A stretch of DNA of 64,000 nucleotides from Mucilaginibacter pallidiroseus (GCF_007846085.1 NZ_VOEJ01000006.1:62001-126000), one strand, 5' to 3'; shown: positions 16,707 through 26,226, numbered from the stretch's first letter. Notes: generated from the letters alone by a model not told the origin. Translations and numbers: made by a program.

Positions 16707-17726
16707 ATGATTAAAAAGATATACGCATTAGTATTACTTACCATTTTAAGCCGCGCCGCAATGGCCCAAAATGTCGACTTCCATTTTAACGGTATGGGCT
16801 TTTTTGATAACCGCGAATACAAGGAATTTGTACAACGGTCGCGCACATACTCGGGCGTGCGTACCACGTTAGATGTTGGCTTCAACCTTGACAGCATGAA
16901 TCACTTTATTGTGGGAGCCAACATGCTGCACGAGTTTGGGGGTAAGCCATTCTTTCTGCATGTTGATCCGGTTATTTACTACAGCTTTACGGGCAAAAAC
17001 TGGTTGTTTAATGCCGGCTCATTTTCCCGAGAAGGATTGCTTACCGATTACCCGCGTGCAATGTTAAATGATACCCTGCGTTATTACAGGCCGAACATAC
17101 AGGGTTTACTAACGCGGTTTAAAAACGAGCACGTTACCGAAACCGTTTGGATTGACTGGGTGAGCCGCCAAACCAATACCGATAGGGAGCAGTTCCTTTT
17201 TGGTTTTTCAGGGAAATATAAACCGGTACTTAACGGGCCTTTTTATTTGTCGCACTACTTTTTCCTGCTGCATGATGCGGGCCCGGCAATAGCCATCCCT
17301 AATGATCACATCCAGGACAACGGTGCTGCACAAGTAAAAATTGGCGCCGACCTGAGCCGTAAAACATTCCTCGACTCGTTGAGCATTGAAGCCGGGGGTA
17401 TGCTTTCATTAGAGCGTACACGCGGAGTTGATGGATTTCAAAAACCTAAAGGCTTTGTTGCCAATGCTTATTTAAGCTATAAACGCTTTGCCCTGTTTGA
17501 TGAATTTTACAAAGGCGACGGGCATAACATCATCTTCGGTGATGCTTACTATCAAAAGAAAACCTATAACCGTTTGGATATTATTTATACACCTTTTATT
17601 GCCAGAGGGCTTCGCGGGCAATTTGTGTTAAGCCTGCATCAAACGCCGGGCTTTAGCAGCAATCAGCAAGCTTTCAGGTTGCTATATGATATTGGCCGCA
17701 AAAACCTGGTAAGGTTTAAGGATTAA
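16707..17726 (+). CDS. Exported beta-strand-rich protein, probable outer-membrane protein
   Basis: A 339-residue protein. The ATG at 16707 is preferred over an in-frame TTG at 16701. The signal peptide 'MIKKIYALVLLTILSRAAMA' is followed by Gln. The mature part is rich in alternating aromatic strands ('YYSFTGKNWLFNAGSF', 'FYLSHYFFLLHDAG') and ends with a charged terminus, consistent with a beta-barrel. I do not recognise a family. It is 12 bp from the GT39 gene, so a joint role at the cell envelope is possible. Confidence 0.65.
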   Translation: MIKKIYALVLLTILSRAAMAQNVDFHFNGMGFFDNREYKEFVQRSRTYSGVRTTLDVGFNLDSMNHFIVGANMLHEFGGKPFFLHVDPVIYYSFTGKNWLFNAGSFSREGLLTDYPRAMLNDTLRYYRPNIQGLLTRFKNEHVTETVWIDWVSRQTNTDREQFLFGFSGKYKPVLNGPFYLSHYFFLLHDAGPAIAIPNDHIQDNGAAQVKIGADLSRKTFLDSLSIEAGGMLSLERTRGVDGFQKPKGFVANAYLSYKRFALFDEFYKGDGHNIIFGDAYYQKKTYNRLDIIYTPFIARGLRGQFVLSLHQTPGFSSNQQAFRLLYDIGRKNLVRFKD

Positions 17727-17897
17727 TTTCATCAGCTCTGTGCTGATTTTTAGTACGTTTAACCAGCAAATAAAAGCTCATAAGGTGTCTGTTTTAGTTT
17801 CAATTTGCCGATCTTAGAAACTTAAATAATCATCTCTTCCTGTTGCTGCGCCCCCGGCAAACCGGTAGAGAGCCGGTTGTATACAACCAAACCAATT

Positions 17898-18620
17898 ATG
17901 AGCATCAAAAAAATATTACGAATAACAGCATTGGTTACACTGGTTGCACCATGCAAAATATGGGCACAACAAAATCAATTCTCGGGCTGGGGGGCCATAT
18001 TTCATACCCAAAAGTTTTCGGACAAGTGGGGCATTTCTTTCGACGCGCAGTTCCGGTCGGCTAACCACTTTGATTACCTGCGTAACATCCTGGTGCGCCC
18101 ATCTTTAAATTACTATTTCGATGGTAATAAAATGGTAGCCCTGGGCTATGCGTATGTTACCACCAATGGCCGTACAAACACCGGCGCTTCGACCTTCAGG
18201 CCGGAGAGCCGTATTTGGGAGCAGCTTATTATCAACCAAAAACTTGGTAAAGGTGCAACGCTTCAACACCGCTTTAGGCTGGAGCAACGATTTTTAGGTA
18301 ACACGGCGGATAATGCGAACGATAGCTATTTTGCCCAACGCTTCCGCTATTTTGCAAGGGCCGTTATTCCATTCAACGGGAATGCCGTTTTTAAGCAAGG
18401 CCCTTTTGTAGGTTTGCAGGATGAGATCTTTTTTAACGTGCAGAATAAGGATAAGGTAAATCAGCACTTTTTTGATCAGAACAGGGCTTACTTAGCGTTT
18501 GGGTATAGGTTAAGCCCGGCCTTTGATATCGAAAGCGGATACATGAACCAGTACACCAAACAGGCCAACAGTTATACTATTAACCATATTATCCAGTTAG
18601 CACTTTATACGAGGTTTTAA
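17898..18620 (+). CDS. DUF2490 family exported protein
   Basis: A 240-residue protein. The ATG at 17898 gives the signal peptide 'MSIKKILRITALVTLVAP' with cleavage near 'IWAQQ'; a TTG at 17877 is less likely. 'GWGAIFHTQKFSDKWGISFDAQFR' and 'FRLEQRF' with repeated beta-hairpins match DUF2490, a predicted outer-membrane beta-barrel. The role is unknown. Neighbours are another probable barrel protein upstream and a DUF58 gene 17 bp downstream. Confidence 0.8.
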   Translation: MSIKKILRITALVTLVAPCKIWAQQNQFSGWGAIFHTQKFSDKWGISFDAQFRSANHFDYLRNILVRPSLNYYFDGNKMVALGYAYVTTNGRTNTGASTFRPESRIWEQLIINQKLGKGATLQHRFRLEQRFLGNTADNANDSYFAQRFRYFARAVIPFNGNAVFKQGPFVGLQDEIFFNVQNKDKVNQHFFDQNRAYLAFGYRLSPAFDIESGYMNQYTKQANSYTINHIIQLALYTRF

Positions 18621-18637
18621 TTGCTAACTTACCATAA

Positions 18638-19558
18638 ATGGCGCAGCTAAGTAACGATCAGAATTTACGGCAACTGGCCAACCTGGAATTGTTTGCTGGG
18701 CAGGTGGTTGAAGGCTTTATAACCGGCTTGCACCAAAGCCCGTTTCACGGATTTTCGGTTGAGTTTGCCGAACACCGGCTTTACAACAATGGCGAATCTG
18801 TAAAGAATATCGACTGGAAACTTTTTGCCCGTACCGACAAGCTCTTTGTAAAACAATTTGAAGAAGAAACCAACCTGCGCTGCTACTTGGTTTTAGATAC
18901 TTCATCATCTATGAATTATCCCGGGCAGGGCATTAGTAAGCTGCAATTTTCTATCTACGCTATAGCATCGCTTATGTATCTGTTTAAAAAACAGCGTGAT
19001 GCCTTTGGGCTCTGTTTATTTGCAGATAAGGTTGATTGGATGAGCCAGGCACGCTCAACCACGGCACATATGTATTACCTGTTTGCCGAGCTCGAAAAGG
19101 CATACGCCGCTCCTAAACAAAACGCAGTTACCAGCATTGCCCCGGTATTGCATCACATTGCAGGCGAGATACACCAGCGATCAATGGTTATCTTGTTTAG
19201 TGATATGATGGAAAACAGCCTTGATGCTGAAAAAATGAACAGTCTTTTCGCGGCCATACAACATCTTAAATATCGCAAGCACGAGGTGATTATTTTTAAC
19301 GTCACCAGCAAACAGCACGAAGTCGACTTTAATTTTGACAATCGCCCGCATCATTTTGTAGATATCGAAACAGGCAAAGAGCTGCGTATCCAACCCAATC
19401 AAATCCGAGAAAGTTACATCAGTGCTCTGCAAAAATATCGCCATGAGCTTCAGCTTAAATGTGCCCAATATCGTGTAGATATCATTGATGTGGATATTGA
19501 GCAGGGCTATAACGGTGTATTAAAGGAATATCTGGTTAAGCGTAAAAATATGATGTAG
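18638..19558 (+). CDS. DUF58 domain protein with vWA-like fold
   Basis: A 306-residue soluble protein. 'SVEFAEHRLYNNGESVKNIDWKLFARTDKLFVKQFEEE' is the DUF58 core, and 'YLVLDTSSSM' supplies the MIDAS metal motif DxSxS of the vWA fold. DUF58 proteins usually work with a MoxR AAA+ ATPase as a chaperone-like pair. No MoxR gene lies next to this one, only the DUF2490 gene 17 bp upstream. Family call is secure; the partner may be elsewhere in the genome. Confidence 0.88.
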   Translation: MAQLSNDQNLRQLANLELFAGQVVEGFITGLHQSPFHGFSVEFAEHRLYNNGESVKNIDWKLFARTDKLFVKQFEEETNLRCYLVLDTSSSMNYPGQGISKLQFSIYAIASLMYLFKKQRDAFGLCLFADKVDWMSQARSTTAHMYYLFAELEKAYAAPKQNAVTSIAPVLHHIAGEIHQRSMVILFSDMMENSLDAEKMNSLFAAIQHLKYRKHEVIIFNVTSKQHEVDFNFDNRPHHFVDIETGKELRIQPNQIRESYISALQKYRHELQLKCAQYRVDIIDVDIEQGYNGVLKEYLVKRKNMM

Positions 19559-19677
19559 TCCATCATATAACGCGACTTTAGATGGAAATTGCCGCCAATT
19601 GCTGTTGAAACAGATTTTATAAAAATATCCAAATCAAATCATGCTTAATGGTGTTAAGCATTAAAGAATTTTGTGGT

Positions 19678-21147
19678 ATGAGATTATCTGTAGAACGTAA
19701 ACCCATTAGAGTAAATCCTGATCCGAAACGTGTAATAGCCAGGTTTTTTTTTAACGGAAACGATCGAGCAAAGGAAGTTTTGCAACGTGTTATGAGCCTC
19801 AGCGAAGATGCCGCTTTCGGTATTATCTCGCCGTTGTTGCAGGAGTATTCAAAACGCCACCGTAATATAACCCGCGTATTAAACAGGCATTGCAGCAAAC
19901 TTAAACCGCTGTTTGCAGAACTGGGTATCGATTTTGATAGCTTATCCGTAAATCGCAAGCTACTTATAGGTTCATATTTTACCCATGAGTATTCAATCGA
20001 GTCAGCCGCATTTTTCAACCCATCTGTTATTGAGGATCCGGATCAAACCGAATTGGAAGAAGGTCAAAGACGTGTTATCATCAGCTTCAGAGCAGTAGGT
20101 GAGGGGCATATATCCTCTATTACGTTCCGCCGTGCGCTTATAGATAAGTTTAACAACATTACAGTTCAGCCAGCCGGTAGCTACATAGATGAGGCGGAAA
20201 TTGTCAGAAATGCCGTTTACAATAAAAAGTTATTTTTTGAAAAGGCTGCCATTACGCAAATCAACATTGATATACTAAGCGAGCTTGAAAGCAAACTTGA
20301 TCATCATTTTGAATATGCTAACCTGCGTAGAATAATATTAGACTCGCAACGTTTACAGGAGAATGATATGAAAAAGCTGGAGTATGACAAGATACTTTGG
20401 CTTGCCGACTCATATTATGAGATCGTTTTCTCGCTGGACACCGACATATCCGACAGGGTTATTTTCCCAATTTCGGAGTATGAGCGTAAGGGTATAGAGG
20501 ATGCGCGCTTTGTGAAGTTTACTGATGATGATGGCGAATCTGTTTATTACGCTACCTATACAGCTTATGATGGCTCGTTGATAATGCCGAAGCTATTGCA
20601 AACAAGCGATTTTTATAACTTCAAAATAATGCCATTGTACGGTGCAGGTGCGCAGAACAAGAACCTGGCATTGTTCCCGCGTAAAATAAATGGCCGCTAT
20701 GCCATGATTTCTCGCATTGATGGCTGGACCAATTACATCATGTATTCCGACAAGATTAATATATGGGAAAAGCCGCAAAGCTTACAAAAACCGAAGTTTA
20801 GCTGGGAGTTCGTACAAATAGGTAACTGCGGTTCGCCTATCGAAACAAAGGACGGATGGTTGGTAATTACACATGGTGTAGGCCCTATGCGCCGTTACGT
20901 TTTGGGTGCAAGTTTACTTAAGCTTGATGACCCGGAAGTTGAAATTGGCCGTCTAAAAGAGCCACTACTTGTTCCAAATAGCGATGAACGCGAAGGTTAC
21001 GTGCCCAACGTACTATATTCATGTGGCTCGATAGTGCATAACAACAAACTAATTATCCCTTACGGTATCTCCGATTCATCAACCTCATTTGCCGAAGTTG
21101 ATCTGGATGAATTACTAGCTAAGTTTAAAGAAGACGGGCTGGAGTAG
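19678..21147 (+). CDS. Glycoside hydrolase family 130 (mannoside phosphorylase/mannosidase-type) protein
   Basis: A 489-residue protein from the ATG at 19678 (an in-frame ATG at 19648 adds ten residues of low plausibility). The C-terminal two-thirds is a five-bladed beta-propeller. It has the GH130 motif 'GIEDARF' (about residue 271), 'NKNLALFPRKINGRYAMISR' and 'GNCGSPIETKDGWLVITHGVG'. GH130 enzymes cleave beta-mannosides, usually by phosphorolysis with an Asp acid. A helical N-terminal extension of about 160 residues is longer than in the shortest phosphorylases. No signal peptide, so it acts in the cytoplasm. It converges on two GT4 genes; a shared glycan pathway is inferred. Confidence 0.88.
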   Translation: MRLSVERKPIRVNPDPKRVIARFFFNGNDRAKEVLQRVMSLSEDAAFGIISPLLQEYSKRHRNITRVLNRHCSKLKPLFAELGIDFDSLSVNRKLLIGSYFTHEYSIESAAFFNPSVIEDPDQTELEEGQRRVIISFRAVGEGHISSITFRRALIDKFNNITVQPAGSYIDEAEIVRNAVYNKKLFFEKAAITQINIDILSELESKLDHHFEYANLRRIILDSQRLQENDMKKLEYDKILWLADSYYEIVFSLDTDISDRVIFPISEYERKGIEDARFVKFTDDDGESVYYATYTAYDGSLIMPKLLQTSDFYNFKIMPLYGAGAQNKNLALFPRKINGRYAMISRIDGWTNYIMYSDKINIWEKPQSLQKPKFSWEFVQIGNCGSPIETKDGWLVITHGVGPMRRYVLGASLLKLDDPEVEIGRLKEPLLVPNSDEREGYVPNVLYSCGSIVHNNKLIIPYGISDSSTSFAEVDLDELLAKFKEDGLE

Positions 21148-21164
21148 TCTATTTATAATTTTGA

Positions 21165-21197
21165 AGGGGCGCTTGTGAAAACAAGTGCCCCTTTTTT
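21165..21197 (+). terminator. Terminator after the GH130 gene
   Basis: GGGGCGCTTGT pairs with ACAAGTGCCCC across GAAA (with G-T pairs) and is followed by TTTTTT, 18 bp after the GH130 stop. Confidence 0.9.
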
Positions 21198-21201
21198 GTT
21201 T

Positions 21202-21352
21202 TGTCATTCTGAGCAACGAAGAATCTTAAGTGGACATAGTTAATTTAACGTCTGTATGAGCCAATTTGAAACCTCATAGCTTCATAATGTTCGACAAACT
21301 CAACATGACTCACCTACTTCCTGCGTAAGCCTGAGCTTGTTGAAGAGTAACT
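21202..21352. repeat. Mosaic of REP-like fragments (GTCATTCTGAGC / GTTCGACAAACTCAACATGAC types)
   Basis: TGTCATTCTGAGC at 21202-21214, the string TTCGACAAACTCAACATGAC at 21290-21309 and CCTGAGCTTGTTGAAG at 21330-21345 resemble dispersed noncoding repeats of Sphingobacteriaceae. They fill the space between the convergent GH130 and GT4 genes. No reading frame is convincing here. Confidence 0.55.
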
Positions 21353-21378
21353 AAATTAGCGGTTAAAGAAGGCAAAGA

Positions 21379-22383
21379 TTACCCCACTATCTGCTGATAT
21401 AACTTAAAATAATCTTTGGCCATTTTTTCTTTAGAAAATTGCGATGATGCCCATTCGTGGCAATTTTTTCTATTAATTGATCCGAGTTGACCAATCGCGT
21501 CAACGGCTTCATCAACGGTATCTACTAAAAATCCGGTCTGCTGGTGTTTGATCAACTCAGGCATCGAGCCTTTGTTAAAAGCGATAACAGGGGTGCCGCA
21601 AAGCATGGCTTCTGCCACGCTCATCCCAAACGGTTCGGCAAAGTTGATGGGGTGGAGTAAGGCAAGCGCATTGCCTAAAAGTTCATTACGTTTTTCGGGG
21701 CCGGCGTGGCCAATGTATTGTATCTGGTCGTTAAGATAAGGTTCTACCTTTTCCTTCCAGTAGTTTTCATCCTGTATAATGCCTGCCATCAATAAGCGTT
21801 TGTTACTCTTTAAAGCAATCTGTATGGCCTCTGCAGCGCCTTTATCGTGGTGGATGCGCCCAAAGTATACAAGGTAATCCTGCGGCTTATCCGTAAACTT
21901 AAAATCTTTTGTGTCAAGCCCGTTATAAACGGTAGCTAGATAGTTCAGGTCAGGGCTACGGTCGGCATTGCTGATGGATACATAGTGCCCCTTGGAATTA
22001 TATTTTTTGTAAACCGGAATTATACGTGGCGATGAAAAGCCATGGATAGTGGTAACAACAGGCGTATCAATTAAGCCACTATAGGTAAGCGGCAAAAAAT
22101 CAAAGTTATTATGAATGATATCAAAATCGGCGGCCTGTTCCATCAGGTTGCTGATGTGTAAGCATTCTAAGACTTTGGCATCCTGGCTGCGATCTTCCTC
22201 GTATCCTTGCTCACAAACCGATTGTAAGCTACCGGCGGTTATGGAATCGCCGGTGGCAAATAATGTTACATCAACGCCAAGTTTAATCAAGCCTTCGGCA
22301 ATATTTGACGCAACCTGCTCCCATGGCCCGTAATGCCTGGGCGGTGTGCGCCAGGCTACGGGTGCTAATATGGCTGCCTTCAT
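21379..22383 (-). CDS. Glycosyltransferase family 4 protein
   Basis: A 334-residue GT-B enzyme. The N-terminal half contains 'TIHGFSS'. The C-terminal nucleotide-sugar half contains 'YFGRIHHDKGAAEAIQIA' and the retaining GT4 E-x7-E region 'FAEPFGMSVAEAMLCGTPV'. It transfers a sugar from a nucleotide donor with retention. Its start follows directly on the stop of the 758-residue GT4 gene, so the two are surely co-transcribed. It is cytoplasmic with no membrane helix. The product may be the substrate of the convergent GH130 protein, but this is inferred from position only. Confidence 0.9.
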   Translation of the reverse strand: MKAAILAPVAWRTPPRHYGPWEQVASNIAEGLIKLGVDVTLFATGDSITAGSLQSVCEQGYEEDRSQDAKVLECLHISNLMEQAADFDIIHNNFDFLPLTYSGLIDTPVVTTIHGFSSPRIIPVYKKYNSKGHYVSISNADRSPDLNYLATVYNGLDTKDFKFTDKPQDYLVYFGRIHHDKGAAEAIQIALKSNKRLLMAGIIQDENYWKEKVEPYLNDQIQYIGHAGPEKRNELLGNALALLHPINFAEPFGMSVAEAMLCGTPVIAFNKGSMPELIKHQQTGFLVDTVDEAVDAIGQLGSINRKNCHEWASSQFSKEKMAKDYFKLYQQIVG

Positions 22384-24660
22384 TTAGCAGACCTTAACTT
22401 TTTGATCTACTTTGTTATATTCGTACTCCAGCTCAAAAGCCTTTAATACAGTTAAGTGCGATATCAGGTAAGCTAATGTACTTTCGGCGCCCTGATTACG
22501 GTTTATACCGGTTGGCAACAATCCATCACAGCAGCCTTTAGTTTCGTGGTCATAAAGCGGCGCACGTAGGGTGTTTTCGCCCAGGAACCATTTATAGCTC
22601 AGGAACATTTTTTCGATATACTGCGGCTTGCGGAATATCTGGTATGCCTGGAAGTGCATCAGCACCATAGCCATAGTTTCAATAGCTTGCTGATCGAAAG
22701 TTGGGAAAGTACCACCACGGTAATACCAGCCATCGTTACCCACAGGGCTTAAGTAGCCGTTTGATAGCGTTAATTTATCAAGGAAGGCCATAGTTTTAAG
22801 CGCAATTTCTTTTGCCTTTTCGTTGCCGGTAATTTCGCACGAGTGAAGTAAAGCAAGCGGAAGGATAGCGTTATCATAAGTCATACCTTCTTCAAACCAC
22901 TCCCAGTCATCAGATCGGGTAGCTTCGTAGGCATCGATCAGCGGTTGTGTTAAGCGAACCAGTTCCGCAACCATGCCTTCATCCGTAGGGAAAACCTGCA
23001 GGTAAAGTGCTATACCTATAATGGTATTTGCCTGGCCGCGAATATGTTTTAAAGATTTAAAATGCGGGTACGATTTATGGAACAACTCCATTGCAAACTC
23101 ACGGTAGGAGTTGTGTGCAGCGCAGCTTATCAGGTGGCCAAGGGCCCATATGGTACGGCCGAACGAATCTTCGGATCCTACTTCATCCAAATAACTGCGG
23201 TTGAAGCTTAAAAAGTTCCGGAAGTTACCATCATCCGTTTGCATGTAGTGAATATAGCTAAGGTAAATAGGTAACAGCCTTAAAGCATCTTCGCTTTTGT
23301 TGCGCTGGTAGGCCATTAAAGCCATGATTAACGCGCGCGAATTATCGTCAAGGCAGTAGCCTTCTTTAAGGTTAGGAATGCCGTATTTGGCATGTTGAAC
23401 AATGCCGGTATCATCAGTTAAACGCAATACATGCGCCAGGCTGAATTTTGGTAATATCTCCGGATCAACTATGCTGTTCTTTAATATCTTGTCGCTAAAG
23501 TCATGGCGCGCTGATGCTTCCTGTGCTATTTTAATGAAAGATGCGCCGGTAGCCGGCCAGCGTAAGTGCAAACCGTATTCGTAAGCATTTTCTTTCAGTT
23601 CACTTAAAACGTCGTCATTATCCAGCAGTTCATTAACTGTTTCGGCCAATGCTTCAGCATTCTTGAAATCAAATAAGCGTCCGCGGCCGTCAGCAAGCAA
23701 TTCGGTAGCGTGCCAGTATGGGGTAGATACAACGGCCGCACCTGCGCCAACCGCATATGATAATGTTCCGCTGGTTATTTGAGCTTCATTCAGGTACGGT
23801 GTAACGTATAATTCGCAGGCGGTTAAGTAATCTATCAACTCATCCTCGGCCACAAATTTATTAATGAACGATAAGTGCTGCGACACCTTTAATTGTGCAG
23901 CAAGGCTTTTCAAATAGTCCCTGTACTCTTCTCCGGAGTTTTTTATAACACCCGGGTGCGTGTTGCCCAATACAACGTACATCACATCAGGGTGTTTTTC
24001 AACAATTTTTGGAAGGGCATTAACTACCGTTTCCAAACCTTTGTTTCGGCTGAGCAAGCCAAATGTTAACATAACACGACGGTTTTTAAACTGGCTTAAG
24101 TTTTTAACCGGGTTATTAGCAGGTGCCTCTAAATCCGGCACGCCATGCTCTATGATCTGTATTTTCTCTACAGGTATATCGTATATAGTTGTCAAAAACT
24201 CAACCGCACGTTTGCTCATTACCACTATTTTGGCAGACTGCTCGGCAATTTCGCGGATGATGATGCGCTGTACAAAGCTTGGATCCTTTAAGATCGTATG
24301 TAAAATTGTGATTAGCGGTTTTTCAAGCCTGTTTATCAATGGTAATATGTAAATACCGCTTTCGCCACCATAAATGCCAAATTCATGTTCCATTATTACT
24401 GCATCAACCGAGCTTGTATTAATGAAATTTGCTGCACGGATATAATCCTTCTGATGATTTTGACGTATAACGTATTTTACATGCGAAGGATATTCGTACT
24501 CTTGAAGATTTTCTGAATCGTTAAGTGCAACAACATAGCCACCATCAAGCGGAGATTTACGCTCCGGGAAGTTGGCATTAATGGCATTCATTAAATTGTG
24601 GTTAAAGGTAGCTATTCCACATTCGCGAGGTGGATAGGTTGATATATAGGCGATTTTCAT
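22384..24660 (-). CDS. Two-domain protein: GT4 glycosyltransferase fused to a C-terminal alpha-helical toroid-like domain
   Basis: A 758-residue protein. Residues 1-385 form a GT-B glycosyltransferase: 'ISTYPPRECGIATFNHNLM' at the start, then 'LTFGLLSRNKGLETVVNALP' and 'EAQITSGTLSYAVGAGAAVV'. Residues 400-745 form a separate helical repeat region with 'DDNSRALIMALMAYQ', 'DDWEWFEEGMTYDNAILPLAL', 'GNDGWYYRGG' and 'FDQQAIETMAM'. These helical pairs with Trp/Asp/Glu clusters resemble (alpha/alpha) barrel glycosidases, phosphorylases or epimerases. The fusion suggests coupled synthesis and processing of a glycan. The C-terminal activity is unknown. The gene is first in a two-gene run with another GT4. 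Confidence 0.85.
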   Translation of the reverse strand: MKIAYISTYPPRECGIATFNHNLMNAINANFPERKSPLDGGYVVALNDSENLQEYEYPSHVKYVIRQNHQKDYIRAANFINTSSVDAVIMEHEFGIYGGESGIYILPLINRLEKPLITILHTILKDPSFVQRIIIREIAEQSAKIVVMSKRAVEFLTTIYDIPVEKIQIIEHGVPDLEAPANNPVKNLSQFKNRRVMLTFGLLSRNKGLETVVNALPKIVEKHPDVMYVVLGNTHPGVIKNSGEEYRDYLKSLAAQLKVSQHLSFINKFVAEDELIDYLTACELYVTPYLNEAQITSGTLSYAVGAGAAVVSTPYWHATELLADGRGRLFDFKNAEALAETVNELLDNDDVLSELKENAYEYGLHLRWPATGASFIKIAQEASARHDFSDKILKNSIVDPEILPKFSLAHVLRLTDDTGIVQHAKYGIPNLKEGYCLDDNSRALIMALMAYQRNKSEDALRLLPIYLSYIHYMQTDDGNFRNFLSFNRSYLDEVGSEDSFGRTIWALGHLISCAAHNSYREFAMELFHKSYPHFKSLKHIRGQANTIIGIALYLQVFPTDEGMVAELVRLTQPLIDAYEATRSDDWEWFEEGMTYDNAILPLALLHSCEITGNEKAKEIALKTMAFLDKLTLSNGYLSPVGNDGWYYRGGTFPTFDQQAIETMAMVLMHFQAYQIFRKPQYIEKMFLSYKWFLGENTLRAPLYDHETKGCCDGLLPTGINRNQGAESTLAYLISHLTVLKAFELEYEYNKVDQKVKVC

Positions 24661-24913
24661 ATTATGTTGATAGATAGTCGTGCTTGTTATGACGCCAACC
24701 AGCTTTTAACCAGTTACCGCCCGCTTGCCTGACTTAAATTGTATCCACTAATTGACCCAAAAAAAGGTGTTTTTAGGGCATCAGGACACATTTACGTCGG
24801 ACGCGTACACATGTGCATAAACTGTACCAATAATATTACAGCCTTTATTTATAGTAAATATTCGACGATGTAATTAAACTAATAAGAAAAGTTTATGTTT
24901 TTAAGCCAAGCGC

Positions 24914-26110
24914 TTAACGCGTATTTGTATGTAAATCAATAGCATCCAAGATAACTTTGCAGGCCTTTTCAATCTCGCTTGATGTGATGATGAGTGGAGG
25001 GGCAATACGCATAGAATTACTGCAATGTAAAAACCAATCGGTAATTATCCCATTTTCTATACATGTGTCGATTATTTTTTTGAGCAGTTCGAAGCTTTCA
25101 AACTCAACCGCGAGCATAAGGCCCTTACCACGCACCTCTTTTATAGCCGGATGAACCAGTAATTGGCGAAACAGCGATTCTTTAGCAGGCACTTGATCAA
25201 TAAGTTCTTCTTGCAATAAAACTTCCAGCGCAGCCAGCCCTGCTGCGCAGCAAACCGGGTGTCCGCCAAAGGTTGTGATGTGCCCAAGGATAGGGTTCTC
25301 TTTAAAGGCACCCATAACATCGGTATTGGCTATAAAGGCGCCAACGGGCATACCGCCGCCCAATGCCTTGGCAAGCAATAAAATATCAGGCACAATACCA
25401 TAGTGCTCAAATGCAAATAACTTACCTGTGCGGCCAAAGGCAGCTTGTATCTCATCAAATATCAACAGGGTGCCAGTCTCATTACAGCGCTGGCGCAATG
25501 CATGCATGTAGGCTACATCCGGTATACGAATGCCGGCTTCGCCTTGTACGGTTTCTAAGATAACACAGGCGGTTTGTTTGGTTATGTTTTCGAGTTGAGG
25601 CGTATTGTTAAGATCTATGAAACTTACGCCCGGTAGCAGGGGCCGGTAAGCCTGTTTAAATTCTTCGTTACCCATTATGCTTAGGGCACCATGGGTACTG
25701 CCATGATAGGAGTTGGTAAACGCAATTACCTCATGCCTGCCTGTGTATCGTTTAGCCAATTTTAAGGCGCCCTCAACTGCCTCTGCGCCTGAGTTGGTAA
25801 AGTAAACAGAGTTTAAAGATGTGGGCAGTATACTCACCAATTTTTCGGCAAAGCGCACTTGCGGAGTTTGTACATATTCGCCGTACACCATCAGGTGCAT
25901 GTACTTGTCTACCTGATCTTTCACTGCCCGGATTACCGTAAGGTTGCTATGGCCAAGGTTGCTTACGCCAATGCCCGATATAAGATCTATATGAGCCTTG
26001 CCGGCAGTGTCATAAATATAAACACCCTCTGCACGTTCAAATTCCAACAAAAGCGGAAAATGCGTTGTCTGGGCATTATTGTTCAGAAAAAGCTGGCGAA
26101 GAGTTAGCAT
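24914..26110 (-). CDS. Class III PLP-dependent aminotransferase (acetylornithine/ornithine-type)
   Basis: A 398-residue enzyme from the ATG at 26110; 22 additional in-frame codons upstream lack family similarity. Visible features are 'YFTNSGAEAVEGALKLAKRY' (phosphate binding), 'FTNSYHGSTHGALSIMG', the Asp of 'LIFDEIQAAFGRTG' that pairs with the pyridine nitrogen, the Schiff-base Lys in 'LLLAKALGGGMPVGAF', and 'TTFGGHPVCCAAGLAAL'. It belongs to the acetylornithine/4-aminobutyrate group; the substrate cannot be fixed from sequence. No arginine or lysine pathway genes are nearby, so a catabolic or polyamine-related substrate is possible. Confidence 0.9.
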   Translation of the reverse strand: MLTLRQLFLNNNAQTTHFPLLLEFERAEGVYIYDTAGKAHIDLISGIGVSNLGHSNLTVIRAVKDQVDKYMHLMVYGEYVQTPQVRFAEKLVSILPTSLNSVYFTNSGAEAVEGALKLAKRYTGRHEVIAFTNSYHGSTHGALSIMGNEEFKQAYRPLLPGVSFIDLNNTPQLENITKQTACVILETVQGEAGIRIPDVAYMHALRQRCNETGTLLIFDEIQAAFGRTGKLFAFEHYGIVPDILLLAKALGGGMPVGAFIANTDVMGAFKENPILGHITTFGGHPVCCAAGLAALEVLLQEELIDQVPAKESLFRQLLVHPAIKEVRGKGLMLAVEFESFELLKKIIDTCIENGIITDWFLHCSNSMRIAPPLIITSSEIEKACKVILDAIDLHTNTR

Positions 26111-26226
26111 AACGATATAATTACATAAAAGCAGACGGGATAAGCCTGCGCTGCAAAAATCGTAAATTTTAGGCACAATTAAATTTGCCGGAATCTCTAT
26201 ACGGAAATAAATCAGGGAGAAGGGAC

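Noticed and set aside
21202-21352. Possible second terminator or small RNA gene after the GH130 terminator
   Set aside because: Fragments resemble dispersed repeats; no promoter element or clean fold supports an RNA gene.
24661-24913. Riboswitch or other structured RNA in the gap before the GT4 operon
   Set aside because: Only short palindromes (CACATGTG, AAGCGCTT); no known aptamer fold or terminator-like switch could be seen.
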